64,000 nt of DNA, taken from NCBI GenBank assembly GCA_021647365.1, contig JAKIUW010000015.1, positions 15,257-79,256 of the forward strand. The letters run 5' to 3'. Source of the stretch: Cocleimonas sp. (GTDB taxonomy: Bacteria > Pseudomonadota > Gammaproteobacteria > Thiotrichales > Thiotrichaceae). Shown in pieces: positions 49,205 through 58,142 of this stretch. A model generated the notes under the pieces. It was not told the DNA's origin. It was given only the letters and a program-made list of their open reading frames with translations, and ran no database searches. Both the position numbers and the translations under genes were made by a program. Numbering within the stretch: the first letter of the stretch is position 1; every line of letters begins with the position of its first letter.

Positions 49205-51421
49205 CTAAAACTTTCGCATCTCCATACTCATCTGCGCGGCTGCTTTTTGATCAGCAACTTTTTCCATACGAACAGCAGATTGTTTGTAAGCGGGTTGGCG
49301 CGAATGCGGATCAAGCAAACCAAGCGTTAAGCGGTTGGCACAATCATGGAAATGAAAAGGTACAAATATCATATTTTTTGGCACACGATGCGTAAGTTGC
49401 GCCATTACAATGGCATCAGAGCGTGGTGAGACTAATCGAATATAGTCCCCCGCAATAATGCCTAACTCCCTAGCGGCATCGGGATTTACTTCGGCAAAGG
49501 GTATTGGACTGTATTTGTTATTATTACTGAGCTTTCCTGTCTTAGAGCGACCATGCCAATGTTCTATAAGGCGACCTGTATTTAGCCATAGTGGAAACTT
49601 TTCATCAGGTACTTCATTGTTATCAATGAACGGTAATGGGATGAGTTTGGCCTTGCCATCAGGGTAACGAAATGTCGCATCTTCGGTATAAAGCCTGACA
49701 CCTCCTGTTTCTGGAGTGACATTATCAGCGGCTTGCTGGGCAGTATATGGCCATTGAATGCCACGGCTTTTTTCAATGATTTCATGTGTCATGCCAGAAA
49801 TATCGGACAAACGACCTTCTGATAACGTGCCCATTTCCAAGAAAATATCAGCTGCTTTTTCAGGGAAGTTTACGCCACCTTTATTCACACCTTCGGCATT
49901 AAAACGCTCTGCCATACGATTAAAAATCCATAAATCGGGCTTTGAATTTGCATGAGGTGCAATCAATGGTTTAACGACATTTACGCGGCGTTCGGTGTTA
50001 GTCATTACACCATCTTTTTCTGCCCAAGTTCCTGCTGGCAAGAATATATCACCATATTGTGCACTTTCAGTATCTTCATAACAGTCTTGAATGATACAAA
50101 CTTCAAGTTGCTCCATCGCTTTACGAATACGTGCGGTGTTTGGTAAAGAACTCATCGGGTTAGTGGCAATTAACCACAAGCCTTTGATCTCACCCAACTC
50201 CATTGCCTGATAAATATCAGTTTGGAACATACCGCGTTTTTTCGGAAAAAATTCTGGATCAATATTCCAAAATTTTGCAATATCTTCTCGGTCTTGTGGG
50301 TTTTCTAGCAAGCGATGATTTGGCAGACCAGAACACGATGACCATTCACGTGTGCCCATGGCATTACATTGCCCAGTGATAGAAAGCGATGTGCCACCAG
50401 GAATGCCGATATTACCTGTGATCAGCGCCAAATTATTAATACCCACCACGCCATCAGAGCCATGGGTACTTTGGTTGATTCCCATCGTCCAAATTTGCAT
50501 CGCTGATTTTGCTTTTGCAAATTGGCGAGCGACGGCACGTATCGTATCTTCATCGATGCCACATATCTTTGCGGCGGTGACAGGGTCGTAATTTGCAACT
50601 TCTGCTTCTAATTCTTCGATGCCGTTGGTATTTGCTTCGATATAGCGTTTATCTTCCAAGCCTTCATCCAAAATCACATACATCATTGAATTCATCAGCA
50701 CCACATCGGTGCCAGGTGTTACGGTTAAATGACGATCCGCATTTTGCGCCAGCATGGTGACCCGAGGGTCAATAACAATTAAAGGAAAGCCGGACTTTTC
50801 TTGCGCTTCTTTCATCCGCCAATAAATAATCGGATGTTGCTCGGGCAGGTTAGAACCCCATGCAATCAACAAATCAGTTTGATCAAAATCATCATAACAA
50901 CCTGGCGGGCCGTCTGATCCAAATGAGCGTTTGTAGCCTGAAACAGCCGATGCCATACACAAGGTTGTGTTGCCGTCGTAATTGTTTGTGCCGATGAGTC
51001 CACGTGTGAGTTTGCCTAGCGTATAAAATTCTTCGGTAAGCATTTGCCCTGTAGAAATAACAGCCACCGAATCGGGTCCATACTTTTCTTGTACGCGGCG
51101 AATTTCAGAATAGGTTTTATCGAGCGCAGTATCCCAGTCAGTTTTTTTCCATTCATCATGAAAACTATCGCGTATTTTTGGCTCTGTGCCTCGCCCAGCA
51201 GACTCAAAAAGCTCGTGCTCAAAAATACCTTTCAGGCACAACTTACCACGATTTACATCGGCATTGCCTACGCCACGTGATGACACGGCTCTACCAGATT
51301 CATCCAGACCAACTTCGATAGAACAGCCCGTTGAGCAGTAACCGCAGGTAGCGTATTTCCATTCTTTGACTTTCTTGTCAGCGATTTTTATGGGGTTCTT
51401 TGTGCCACGACCGAATAACAT
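49205..51421 (-). CDS. Assimilatory nitrate reductase, molybdopterin catalytic subunit
   Basis: 738 residues, NasA/NapA-like. N-terminal 4Fe-4S site TCGYCSTGCSIEVGL...GKLCLKG, then DWDTALDKTYSEIRRVQEKYG, NTTLCMASAVSGYKRSFGSDGPP, IWTMGINQSTHGSDGVVGINN, and the C-terminal dinucleotide-binding domain LNTGRLIEHWHGRSKTGK and FVPFHFHDCANRLT. No Tat signal, so cytoplasmic. Unlike enteric NasA it has no C-terminal [2Fe-2S] BFD domain and is correspondingly shorter, consistent with electron delivery by the neighbouring FeS/membrane protein. It reduces nitrate to nitrite for NirBD. A nasA-type symbol would fit but is not certain. Confidence 0.88.
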   Translation of the reverse strand: MLFGRGTKNPIKIADKKVKEWKYATCGYCSTGCSIEVGLDESGRAVSSRGVGNADVNRGKLCLKGIFEHELFESAGRGTEPKIRDSFHDEWKKTDWDTALDKTYSEIRRVQEKYGPDSVAVISTGQMLTEEFYTLGKLTRGLIGTNNYDGNTTLCMASAVSGYKRSFGSDGPPGCYDDFDQTDLLIAWGSNLPEQHPIIYWRMKEAQEKSGFPLIVIDPRVTMLAQNADRHLTVTPGTDVVLMNSMMYVILDEGLEDKRYIEANTNGIEELEAEVANYDPVTAAKICGIDEDTIRAVARQFAKAKSAMQIWTMGINQSTHGSDGVVGINNLALITGNIGIPGGTSLSITGQCNAMGTREWSSCSGLPNHRLLENPQDREDIAKFWNIDPEFFPKKRGMFQTDIYQAMELGEIKGLWLIATNPMSSLPNTARIRKAMEQLEVCIIQDCYEDTESAQYGDIFLPAGTWAEKDGVMTNTERRVNVVKPLIAPHANSKPDLWIFNRMAERFNAEGVNKGGVNFPEKAADIFLEMGTLSEGRLSDISGMTHEIIEKSRGIQWPYTAQQAADNVTPETGGVRLYTEDATFRYPDGKAKLIPLPFIDNNEVPDEKFPLWLNTGRLIEHWHGRSKTGKLSNNNKYSPIPFAEVNPDAARELGIIAGDYIRLVSPRSDAIVMAQLTHRVPKNMIFVPFHFHDCANRLTLGLLDPHSRQPAYKQSAVRMEKVADQKAAAQMSMEMRKF

Positions 51422-51433
51422 ATTACTTCCTGC

Positions 51434-51742
51434 CTAAAGGCTCAAAAAGACTTTGCCGTCTTCTACTTTGGTTTCGTAAGTATTGGTACAACCTTCATCA
51501 ACACCTAAAGCTTCGCCAGACACTAAACTAATCTTCCAATTATGTAGCGGGCAAGTCACAGAATCACCGTGCATAATGCCTTGTGATAATGGACCTTTTT
51601 TGTGCGGGCATTCGTCTTTAATCGCAAAGACGTTGTCGTCTTTGCCTCTAAAGATTGCGATGTTTACTGTACCTGTTTCTACTACACGTGAGCCTAAAAC
51701 AGGGATTGAATCTAGGGGTGTTATTTCTTGCCAGTTACTCAT
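51434..51742 (-). CDS. nirD: Nitrite reductase (NADH) small subunit with Rieske site
   Basis: 102 residues from MSNWQEITPLD (51742); upstream codons run into the repeat palindrome and are not used. VLGSRVVETGTVNIAIFRG, then FAIKDECPHKKGPLSQG and DSVTCPLHNWKISLVSGEA. C-P-H and C-P-L-H are complete Rieske [2Fe-2S] ligands, which enteric NirD lacks, so this is the NirD type able to carry a cluster. It partners NirB in reduction of nitrite to ammonium. It is 12 bases ahead of the nitrate reductase gene. Confidence 0.92.
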   Translation of the reverse strand: MSNWQEITPLDSIPVLGSRVVETGTVNIAIFRGKDDNVFAIKDECPHKKGPLSQGIMHGDSVTCPLHNWKISLVSGEALGVDEGCTNTYETKVEDGKVFLSL

Positions 51743-51782
51743 TTTTGTATTCTCTTTGAATATTTTCTCTTTAAATGTGCAA

Positions 51783-51831
51783 TGCACACCCCCCCACTTT
51801 TACATCATGTAAAAGTGGGGGGGTGTGCTTT
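51783..51831. repeat. G-tract repeat, inverted pair 5, perfect palindrome between nirB and nirD
   Basis: GCACACCCCCCC, ACTTTTACAT, C, ATGTAAAAGTGG, GGGGGTGTGC: a perfect inverted repeat around a single central base. It lies in the 96-base space between two genes of one operon. As RNA it would be a very stable hairpin and could reduce or process the message between nirB and nirD. Confidence 0.97.
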
Positions 51832-51838
51832 ATATTTA

Positions 51839-54286
51839 TTACGCTTCTACTTTAATTTTAATGCTCTTAAATTGATTCGCATCTGCACCATCTGCATGTT
51901 TCTTCCAAGGATCAATCTGTGCAGGCTTCTGCGATACCAAGAAACGCTCGTGCAGAACTTTCCTATTATCTGCGTCATCCAAAATCGCTGCTTTGATTTT
52001 ATCCAATCCAACACGCTCAATCCAAGGGGCAGTACGTTCTAGGTAGTGTGCATCTTCACGGTAGAACTGGGCGAATGCACCTGCAAACTCCAGCACTTCT
52101 TCTTCGGTATCTACTTTTGTTAAAAAGTCAGTAACACGAACTTTAATACCACCGTTTCCACCGACATGAAGTTCGTAACCAGAATCCACACACACTACTC
52201 CAAAGTCTTTAATAGTCGCTTCGGCGCAGTTACGCGGGCAACCTGAAACCGCTAGTTTATATTTATGTGGCATCCAAGAACCCCATGTGAGCTCTTCTAG
52301 TTTTATACCTAAGCCCGTTGAATCCTGCACGCCCATACGGCACCAAGAATCACCGACACACGTTTTACACGTTCGCATTGCCTTGCCGTATGCGTGACCC
52401 GACACAAAACCAGCGTCAGATAAATCTTTCCACATAGCGGGTAAGTCTTCTTTTTGAATGCCGAACATATCAATACGCTGACCGCCCGTAACTTTCATTT
52501 GAGGGACGTTAAATTTATCAGCAACATCGGCAATCGCGCGTAAATCTTTTGGCGTACACATACCACCAAACATACGTGGTACAACCGAATATGAACCATC
52601 TTTCTGGATATTGCCGTGCGCGCGCTCGTTGATGAAGCGTGACTCAGGGTCGTTGTATTCAGGATATTCGCACAGTAAATAATAGTTGGTTGCTTGACGA
52701 CAAACTGCACAACCGTCTTCTGTTTTCCAAGCTAATGTTTGGCGAACTTCGTCGTGATTCTTTAGCGTGTGTTTACGAATGCCTGCACGTACTTCGTCGT
52801 GTGTTAATTCAGTACAGCCACACAGTGGTTTTTTGCTTGGCGCTGATGAGTAATCACCACCTAATGTGTGAGCGAGTAGTGATTCGACCAAACCAGTACA
52901 TGAACCACACGAAGCCGATGCTTTGGTATGTGTACGAACATCATCAAGCGTGAATAATTTTTTCTCAACAATCGTATCGACTATTTCACACTTAGTAATA
53001 CCGTTACAACCACAGATTTCTGCATCGTCTGCCATCGCTGCAACGCGGGTTTCATCACCGTGGCCTGCATCACCTAAATGGGCTTGACCGAATAGAATGG
53101 TATTTCTAAAATCAGAAATATTGGTGCCATCCTTCATCATCTGGAAGTACCACGTACCATCAATGGTGTCGCCGTATAAACAAGCACCAACAATTACATT
53201 GTCACGAAGCACTAATTTTTTATAACTACCGTTAGCAACATCGTGGAATAATAATTCATCCGTATCATCGTCACCGTGAAAATCACCTGCAGAGAATAAA
53301 TCAATGCCAGTCACTTTCAGCATGGTAGACGTTACCGTACCTTCATAACGACCATAACCTAATTCGGCTAAGTGATTAGCGGCAACTTTTGCTTGTTCAA
53401 AAAGTGGAGCAACTAAACCGTAAGTAGTGCCACGATGTTGAACACATTCGCCCACTGAATAAATATTAGGATCAAACGTCTGCATGGTGTCACTCACCAC
53501 AATGCCACGCTCGCAATGTATGCCAGCTGATTGTGCAAGTTCAAAATTTGGTTTGATGCCGACAGCCATCACTAGTAAGTCCGCTTCAATTTCTGAACCA
53601 TCGTTAAATTTAAGACCAGTAATGCGATCATCACCCAGAATTTCTTCTGTCGCATGAGTCATTAAGAACTTCATGCCTTGCTCTTCTAGTGATTTTTGCA
53701 ACATTTTCGCAGCGGGCTTATCAAGCTGACGCTCCATCAAGGTATCCATGATATGCACAACCGTCACATCCATGCCCTGTTTCATTAAACCATTCGCTGC
53801 CTCAAGCCCAAGCAAGCCCCCGCCAATAACGACTGCTTTTTTATAATGCTCTGCCGCTTCGATCATCGTATCAACATCTTTTACATCACGAAAACCAATT
53901 ACACCGTATTTATCTGCTCCCGGAAGAGGCAACATAAAGGAGGTTGAGCCTGTCGCAATCAAAAGCTTGTCGTAAGGAACGACGGTCCCATCTTCGGCAG
54001 TCACTTCTTTTTTAGTACGGTGAATCTCGGTTACTTTTTTCCCTTTTTCAAAGGTGATCCCGTTATCTTTGTACCAAGCATCATCATTGAGCATGACTTC
54101 TTCAAGCGTTTTTTCATTGGCAAGCACTGGCGACAACATAATGCGGTTGTAGTTACCGTAAGGCTCATCACCAAATACCGTGATATTGTATTTTTCAGGT
54201 TCTAGTTTTAAAATTTCTTCAACGGTACGCATCCCTGCCATACCGTTGCCAATCAAAACCAAATTCTGTTTATTATTTTGAGCCAT
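51839..54286 (-). CDS. nirB: Nitrite reductase (NADH) large subunit
   Basis: 815 residues (E. coli 847). N-terminal FAD/NADH domains with LVLIGNGMAGMRTVEEIL and VVIGGGLLGLEAANGLMKQGMDV-like dinucleotide loops. A BFD-like [2Fe-2S] domain follows (CGCNGITKCEIVDTI, then SCGSCTGLVESLL). The C-terminal siroheme/4Fe-4S domain shows CVGDSWCRMGVQDSTGL and SGCPRNCAEATIKDFGVV. Cytoplasmic six-electron reduction of nitrite to ammonium. It heads the minus-strand cluster nirB-nirD-nitrate reductase-FeS subunit. Confidence 0.95.
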   Translation of the reverse strand: MAQNNKQNLVLIGNGMAGMRTVEEILKLEPEKYNITVFGDEPYGNYNRIMLSPVLANEKTLEEVMLNDDAWYKDNGITFEKGKKVTEIHRTKKEVTAEDGTVVPYDKLLIATGSTSFMLPLPGADKYGVIGFRDVKDVDTMIEAAEHYKKAVVIGGGLLGLEAANGLMKQGMDVTVVHIMDTLMERQLDKPAAKMLQKSLEEQGMKFLMTHATEEILGDDRITGLKFNDGSEIEADLLVMAVGIKPNFELAQSAGIHCERGIVVSDTMQTFDPNIYSVGECVQHRGTTYGLVAPLFEQAKVAANHLAELGYGRYEGTVTSTMLKVTGIDLFSAGDFHGDDDTDELLFHDVANGSYKKLVLRDNVIVGACLYGDTIDGTWYFQMMKDGTNISDFRNTILFGQAHLGDAGHGDETRVAAMADDAEICGCNGITKCEIVDTIVEKKLFTLDDVRTHTKASASCGSCTGLVESLLAHTLGGDYSSAPSKKPLCGCTELTHDEVRAGIRKHTLKNHDEVRQTLAWKTEDGCAVCRQATNYYLLCEYPEYNDPESRFINERAHGNIQKDGSYSVVPRMFGGMCTPKDLRAIADVADKFNVPQMKVTGGQRIDMFGIQKEDLPAMWKDLSDAGFVSGHAYGKAMRTCKTCVGDSWCRMGVQDSTGLGIKLEELTWGSWMPHKYKLAVSGCPRNCAEATIKDFGVVCVDSGYELHVGGNGGIKVRVTDFLTKVDTEEEVLEFAGAFAQFYREDAHYLERTAPWIERVGLDKIKAAILDDADNRKVLHERFLVSQKPAQIDPWKKHADGADANQFKSIKIKVEA

Positions 54287-54392
54287 CTTTACTTCCTGTA
54301 ACTAACTGTATTACCTCTCATCTTTGCAAAGAGCGTGCCAAACAAAGAAAAACCAATAAAAACAATGCCTAACTATAGGAACCCTATAGGCA

Positions 54393-54420
54393 ATCATGTA
54401 AAAGTGGGGGGGTGTGCTTT
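54393..54420 (+). repeat. G-tract repeat, solo copy upstream of nirB
   Basis: Plus-strand copy (ATCATGTAAAAGTG, GGGGGGTGTGCTTT), 107 bases ahead of the nirB start codon, inside the probable nirB promoter region, with the G side pointing away from nirB. Confidence 0.95.
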
Positions 54421-54518
54421 CTAAATGATCATTATTCAAACTATTCGCACCACATAAGGGCAATCTAATATAGAAATGCATCATTATTGAGAACGGGTTA
54501 ATGTGCTAGACTCAAACG

Positions 54519-55007
54519 ATGATAGAAATAATCCGAGCTGACTTAACAAACCCCACGCACGCCAGTGCCTTAATCACGCTATTAAATAACTATGCCTTAG
54601 ACCCGATGGGCGGAGGCGAGGCGTTATCTGATTTCACCAAAGAAAACCTTGCCAGTGAAATACAAAAAAGATCAGACACAACCGTGATACTCGCATTTGA
54701 TGGTGATAGGCCAGCAGGACTTATCAACTGCATAGAAGGCTTCTCAACCTTTGCCTGCAAGCCGTTAATAAATATTCATGATGTGTATGTAGATGCTTCT
54801 GCACGAGGCAAAGGTGTAGCCACCAAACTCTTGCAAGCCGCAGAAGACTTAGCAATAGAAAAAAATTGCTGTAAGGTGACACTGGAGATTTTAGAAGGAA
54901 ACGAGCCTGCTAAACGAGCTTATTTGAAATTTGGCTTTGCTGGGTATGAACTTGACCCAGAAATGGGCAAGGCGATGTTTTGGCAGAAGAAGCTAACTCC
55001 ATTGTAA
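54519..55007 (+). CDS. GNAT-family N-acetyltransferase
   Basis: 162 residues. HDVYVDASARGKGVATKLLQAAEDLA is the acetyl-CoA binding motif A (R-x-x-G-x-A), followed by CCKVTLEILEGNEPAKRAYLKFGFAGYEL (motif B). YALDPMGGGEAL and ILAFDGDRPAGLINCIEGFSTFA resemble a subgroup common in gammaproteobacteria. It acetylates a small molecule or protein; the substrate is unknown. It is transcribed alone and divergently from nirB. Confidence 0.85.
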   Translation: MIEIIRADLTNPTHASALITLLNNYALDPMGGGEALSDFTKENLASEIQKRSDTTVILAFDGDRPAGLINCIEGFSTFACKPLINIHDVYVDASARGKGVATKLLQAAEDLAIEKNCCKVTLEILEGNEPAKRAYLKFGFAGYELDPEMGKAMFWQKKLTPL

Positions 55008-55024
55008 TAACAAATATTGTAGGC

Positions 55025-55085
55025 TGGTGCTGAGGAACAAAGCCCAACGTGGCACTGTTTGTTGGGCTTCGCAAACTCAGCACCA
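55025..55085. repeat. Palindromic intergenic repeat, terminator-like
   Basis: TGGTGCTGAG...AGCCCAAC and GTTGGGCT...CTCAGCACCA form two stacked stems with an internal mismatch and a loop GTGGCACTGTTT. It lies between convergent genes. Repeats of this style (GCTGAGG..AGCCCAAC) occur widely in proteobacteria. A partial echo, CAGCACCACCTAT, follows at 55090. Confidence 0.7.
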
Positions 55086-55116
55086 TCTATCAGCACCACC
55101 TATAAATGGAGCGCAG

Positions 55117-55401
55117 TTATTCTGCCAATGCCTTAGCCTTAAAAACAAACGTACCGAACGGAATAAACGAAGCAAAGAAACCTGCGAGAGTCTTAAGCAA
55201 CCCTAATTCACCTTTTGCCATATGAGACAGTAAAATAACAAGAAAGCTTAAGAATAAAATCCCGTGACCCATTCCAACGTATTTTACCGCTTCAGGGATA
55301 CCCATATAATATTTAAGTGGCATCGCAACAAACAATAATAACAATAAAGAGCTGCCTTCAAATAAGGCTACCCAGCGTAAAAAAGTAAAATCAGGCTTCA
55401 T
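55117..55401 (-). CDS. DUF3817 membrane protein
   Basis: 94 residues, three helices: LRWVALFEGSSLLLLLFVAMPLKY, VGMGHGILFLSFLVILLSHM, LAGFFASFIPFGTFVF. The opening ALFEG-S-LLLL and MPLKY-MG-PEAVKYVGM-HG pattern is diagnostic of DUF3817. These are small inner-membrane proteins of unknown function. Monocistronic. Confidence 0.88.
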   Translation of the reverse strand: MKPDFTFLRWVALFEGSSLLLLLFVAMPLKYYMGIPEAVKYVGMGHGILFLSFLVILLSHMAKGELGLLKTLAGFFASFIPFGTFVFKAKALAE

Positions 55402-55625
55402 TGGTACTCTCGAAATAGATATGAAAAAGAAGCGCGCATTCTAACTCAAGCGCGCTCCAATTTAATAGGCTTTTATGATGAACCCAAAATAGCACTAAAA
55501 ATAATATTTATATTTGTAGTTTTCTTTTGATGGATAGTTGATACCAAATGGCTAAAATACTTTGCTAGATTTCTATATAGTGGCTATATTTGGGTACAAA
55601 TAACTACGAACAAAGATCAAAGAAA

Positions 55626-57044
55626 ATGACTTCTAAAGCCCCCCCCATTATTGATGTTGATATCGCCGTAATCGGAGGAGGAATTGTTGGCTGCGCCGTT
55701 GCTCGCCGCATGACGCTAGAAGGAGCCTCAGTAGTTTTAGTTGAAAAATCTGCTGATATTCTGGCAGGCGCCAGCAAAGGTAATAGCGCTATTTTACACA
55801 CGGGTTTTGACGCCCCAAATGACAGTCTTGAGCATGAATGCATCCAAAATGGCTATAACGAATATCTCGAGATTCATGAGAGCTTAAACCTACCCTTATT
55901 AAAAACGGGCGCTCTTTTAGTTGCGTGGACTGAGTCCGAAGAAGAACAATTCTCTAAAATATTAAAAAAAGCGCAACACAATAAGGTGAATGATTTACAG
56001 CTTTTAAGTAAAAAAGAACTACTCCAGCGTGAACCAAATCTAGCCAATTCAGCACGAGCAGCTATTGAAGTGCCTCGTGAATATGTAATTGATCCTTGGT
56101 CTGCCCCGTTGGCGTATTTATCTCAAGCTGTTGTAAATGGCTGTCAAACAACATTTAGCACGGAAGTAACAGGTGGTGACTTTGATGGCGAAAGATGGAC
56201 TTTGCAGACAAATACTTTAGACAACAAAAAGGGAATCATAAAAGCTAAGCATGTAATTAATAGTGCTGGGCTTTACGGTGATATTCTTGATCAAGATGTA
56301 TTGGGTGAATCTGAATTTACAATTAAACCGCGCAAGGGTGAGTTTGTTGTTTTTGATAAACCTGCACACGCACTGGTGAAAAATATAATTTTGCCGATAC
56401 CAACAGAAATTACTAAAGGCGTTGTTATTTTCCCAACTATCTTTGGTAACTTAGCCGTTGGCCCTACAGCAGATGAGCAGGAAGGTCGTTCTGATGCATC
56501 TGTCGATCAGAAAAATTTAGAAATGCTTTATGATCTTGCCATTGAAAAAGTACCCGCTTTAAAGAACGTGCGCGTCAATGCAACTTATGCAGGCATTCGT
56601 CCTGCAACTGAAAAATCAGAGTATCGCGTGCGTCACCTAAACGAAAAAAATTGGATTACCCTTGGCGGTATTCGATCAACTGGCTTAACAGCATCTTTAG
56701 GGATTGCACAGCATGTGCAAAAACTTTTTGCTGAGCAAGGTATTACCTTCAACAGGCTATCAACCCCTCTTGCTCACCCCGTACCTAATATTGCCGAACA
56801 CTTACCTAGAGATTGGCAAAAATCTGGCTATGAGGAAATTGTCTGTCATTGTGAGTTAGCTACAAAACGAGAAATCATCGCTGCGTTAAATAGCACGTTA
56901 CCCGCTGGAAATCTTTCAGGTTTAAAGAGAAGAACGCGCGTCACGATGGGTCGATGCCAAGGCTTCTATTGTTCTGCGAGACTCGATGAATTAACAGAAG
57001 ACAAGTTTGTTGATTCAATATCTGTGGGTAACACTGATGAATAA
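55626..57044 (+). CDS. FAD-dependent oxidoreductase with BFD-like [2Fe-2S] domain (GlpA-like)
   Basis: 472 residues from ATG 55626; an upstream TTG at 55590 is possible. The N-terminal dinucleotide loop is DIAVIGGGIVGCAVARRM, with LVEKSADILAGASKGNSAI and ILHTGFDAP. NSAGLYGDILD and THEYAGIRP-like sequence (NATYAGIRPATEKSEY) mark the DAO/GlpA fold. The last 60 residues, EIVCHCELATKREI ... RVTMGRCQGFYC, form a BFD-type four-cysteine [2Fe-2S] domain as in anaerobic glycerol-3-phosphate dehydrogenase GlpA. The substrate may be glycerol-3-phosphate or a 2-hydroxyacid. Its end overlaps the next gene. Confidence 0.82.
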   Translation: MTSKAPPIIDVDIAVIGGGIVGCAVARRMTLEGASVVLVEKSADILAGASKGNSAILHTGFDAPNDSLEHECIQNGYNEYLEIHESLNLPLLKTGALLVAWTESEEEQFSKILKKAQHNKVNDLQLLSKKELLQREPNLANSARAAIEVPREYVIDPWSAPLAYLSQAVVNGCQTTFSTEVTGGDFDGERWTLQTNTLDNKKGIIKAKHVINSAGLYGDILDQDVLGESEFTIKPRKGEFVVFDKPAHALVKNIILPIPTEITKGVVIFPTIFGNLAVGPTADEQEGRSDASVDQKNLEMLYDLAIEKVPALKNVRVNATYAGIRPATEKSEYRVRHLNEKNWITLGGIRSTGLTASLGIAQHVQKLFAEQGITFNRLSTPLAHPVPNIAEHLPRDWQKSGYEEIVCHCELATKREIIAALNSTLPAGNLSGLKRRTRVTMGRCQGFYCSARLDELTEDKFVDSISVGNTDE

Positions 57045-58056
57045 ACATTCTGAAAATAATAATACTGATAGTTGTGACGTTGCAATTATAGGGGCAGGCC
57101 CAACAGGCCTGTCTGCCGCCATTACCTTAAAAGAAGCAGGACTTCATAATATTATCGTTATTGAACGAGAAGCCGAAGCAGGTGGTGTACCAAGACATTG
57201 TGGTCATCCCCCTTTTGGGTTTAAAGAATACAAAAAAATCTTAACTGGCCCACAATATGCTAAGAAAAATATCGAACGTGCTTTAAAACTGGGCATTAAA
57301 ATTCAGTGTAAAACGACTGTCACAAAGCTGGGAGAAAATGGTGAGTTAAGTCTTGCAACACCCGAGGGGCTTAAAACTTTAAACGCTAAAAAAGTACTCA
57401 TAGCAACAGGCACCAGAGAGACGCCTCGTTCTGCACAATTTGTAACCGGCGACCGAGCTTTAGGTATTTGTAATACGGGTGCTTTACAGGCGATGGTTTA
57501 TCTAAAAGGAAAAATTCCTTTTAAGCGACCTGTAATTGTCGGTACAGAAATTGTAAGTTTTTCCGCGCTATTGACCTGTCGTAAAGCAGGCATTAAACCT
57601 GTTGCCATGATAGAAGAAAATGATAAACCCAGTGTACGCTGGCCGATTCATTACTCCCATTATTTGTTTGCTAGCAAGCTATTACTGGGCAACAAGATCA
57701 ATAAAGTTATCGGTGATAAGCGTGTCAATGCGGTTGAAGTGATTAACAAAAATGGTGACATATCAACTTTAGAATGTGACGGCATTTTATTTACTGGCAA
57801 GTTCACACCAGAATCTAGCTTGGTACAAATGAGTCATCTTACTATTGACGAAAACTTCAGCCCTACCGTTAACGCACTAGGGCAATGCTCCGACCCTAGC
57901 TACTATGCCGCAGGTAATCTTATTCAATTAAGCAACGAAGAAGGTAGAAATAATATATTTTACGCAAAAGGCAATGCTCCTCAAGCGGTTAATGTTTCAG
58001 GGCTTTGCTGGGAGCATGGACGCGACATTGCGAATAATATTCTCAAAAGCTTATAA
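57037..58056 (+). CDS. NAD(P)/FAD-dependent oxidoreductase, partner of the GlpA-like protein
   Basis: 339 residues. CDVAIIGAGPTGLSAAITLKE, IVIEREAEAGGVPRHCGHPP, KVLIATGTRETPRSAQF, and PVIVGTEIVSFSALLTCRKAG. AAGNLIQLSNEEGRN with a following glycine-rich part binds FAD. The GGVPRHCGH signature occurs in flavoproteins encoded next to GlpA-like proteins, usually with a third DUF1667 protein that is missing here. It overlaps the upstream stop by eight bases, so the two are translated together and probably form one electron-transfer complex. Confidence 0.8.
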   Translation: MNKHSENNNTDSCDVAIIGAGPTGLSAAITLKEAGLHNIIVIEREAEAGGVPRHCGHPPFGFKEYKKILTGPQYAKKNIERALKLGIKIQCKTTVTKLGENGELSLATPEGLKTLNAKKVLIATGTRETPRSAQFVTGDRALGICNTGALQAMVYLKGKIPFKRPVIVGTEIVSFSALLTCRKAGIKPVAMIEENDKPSVRWPIHYSHYLFASKLLLGNKINKVIGDKRVNAVEVINKNGDISTLECDGILFTGKFTPESSLVQMSHLTIDENFSPTVNALGQCSDPSYYAAGNLIQLSNEEGRNNIFYAKGNAPQAVNVSGLCWEHGRDIANNILKSL

Positions 58057-58142
58057 CTAAAGACTACTCTGAATCACTGTTCCTCTAATTTCAACAAGCT
58101 GGCACACAAATTGCTTTGTAATGTTTAACACTTAATAGAGCC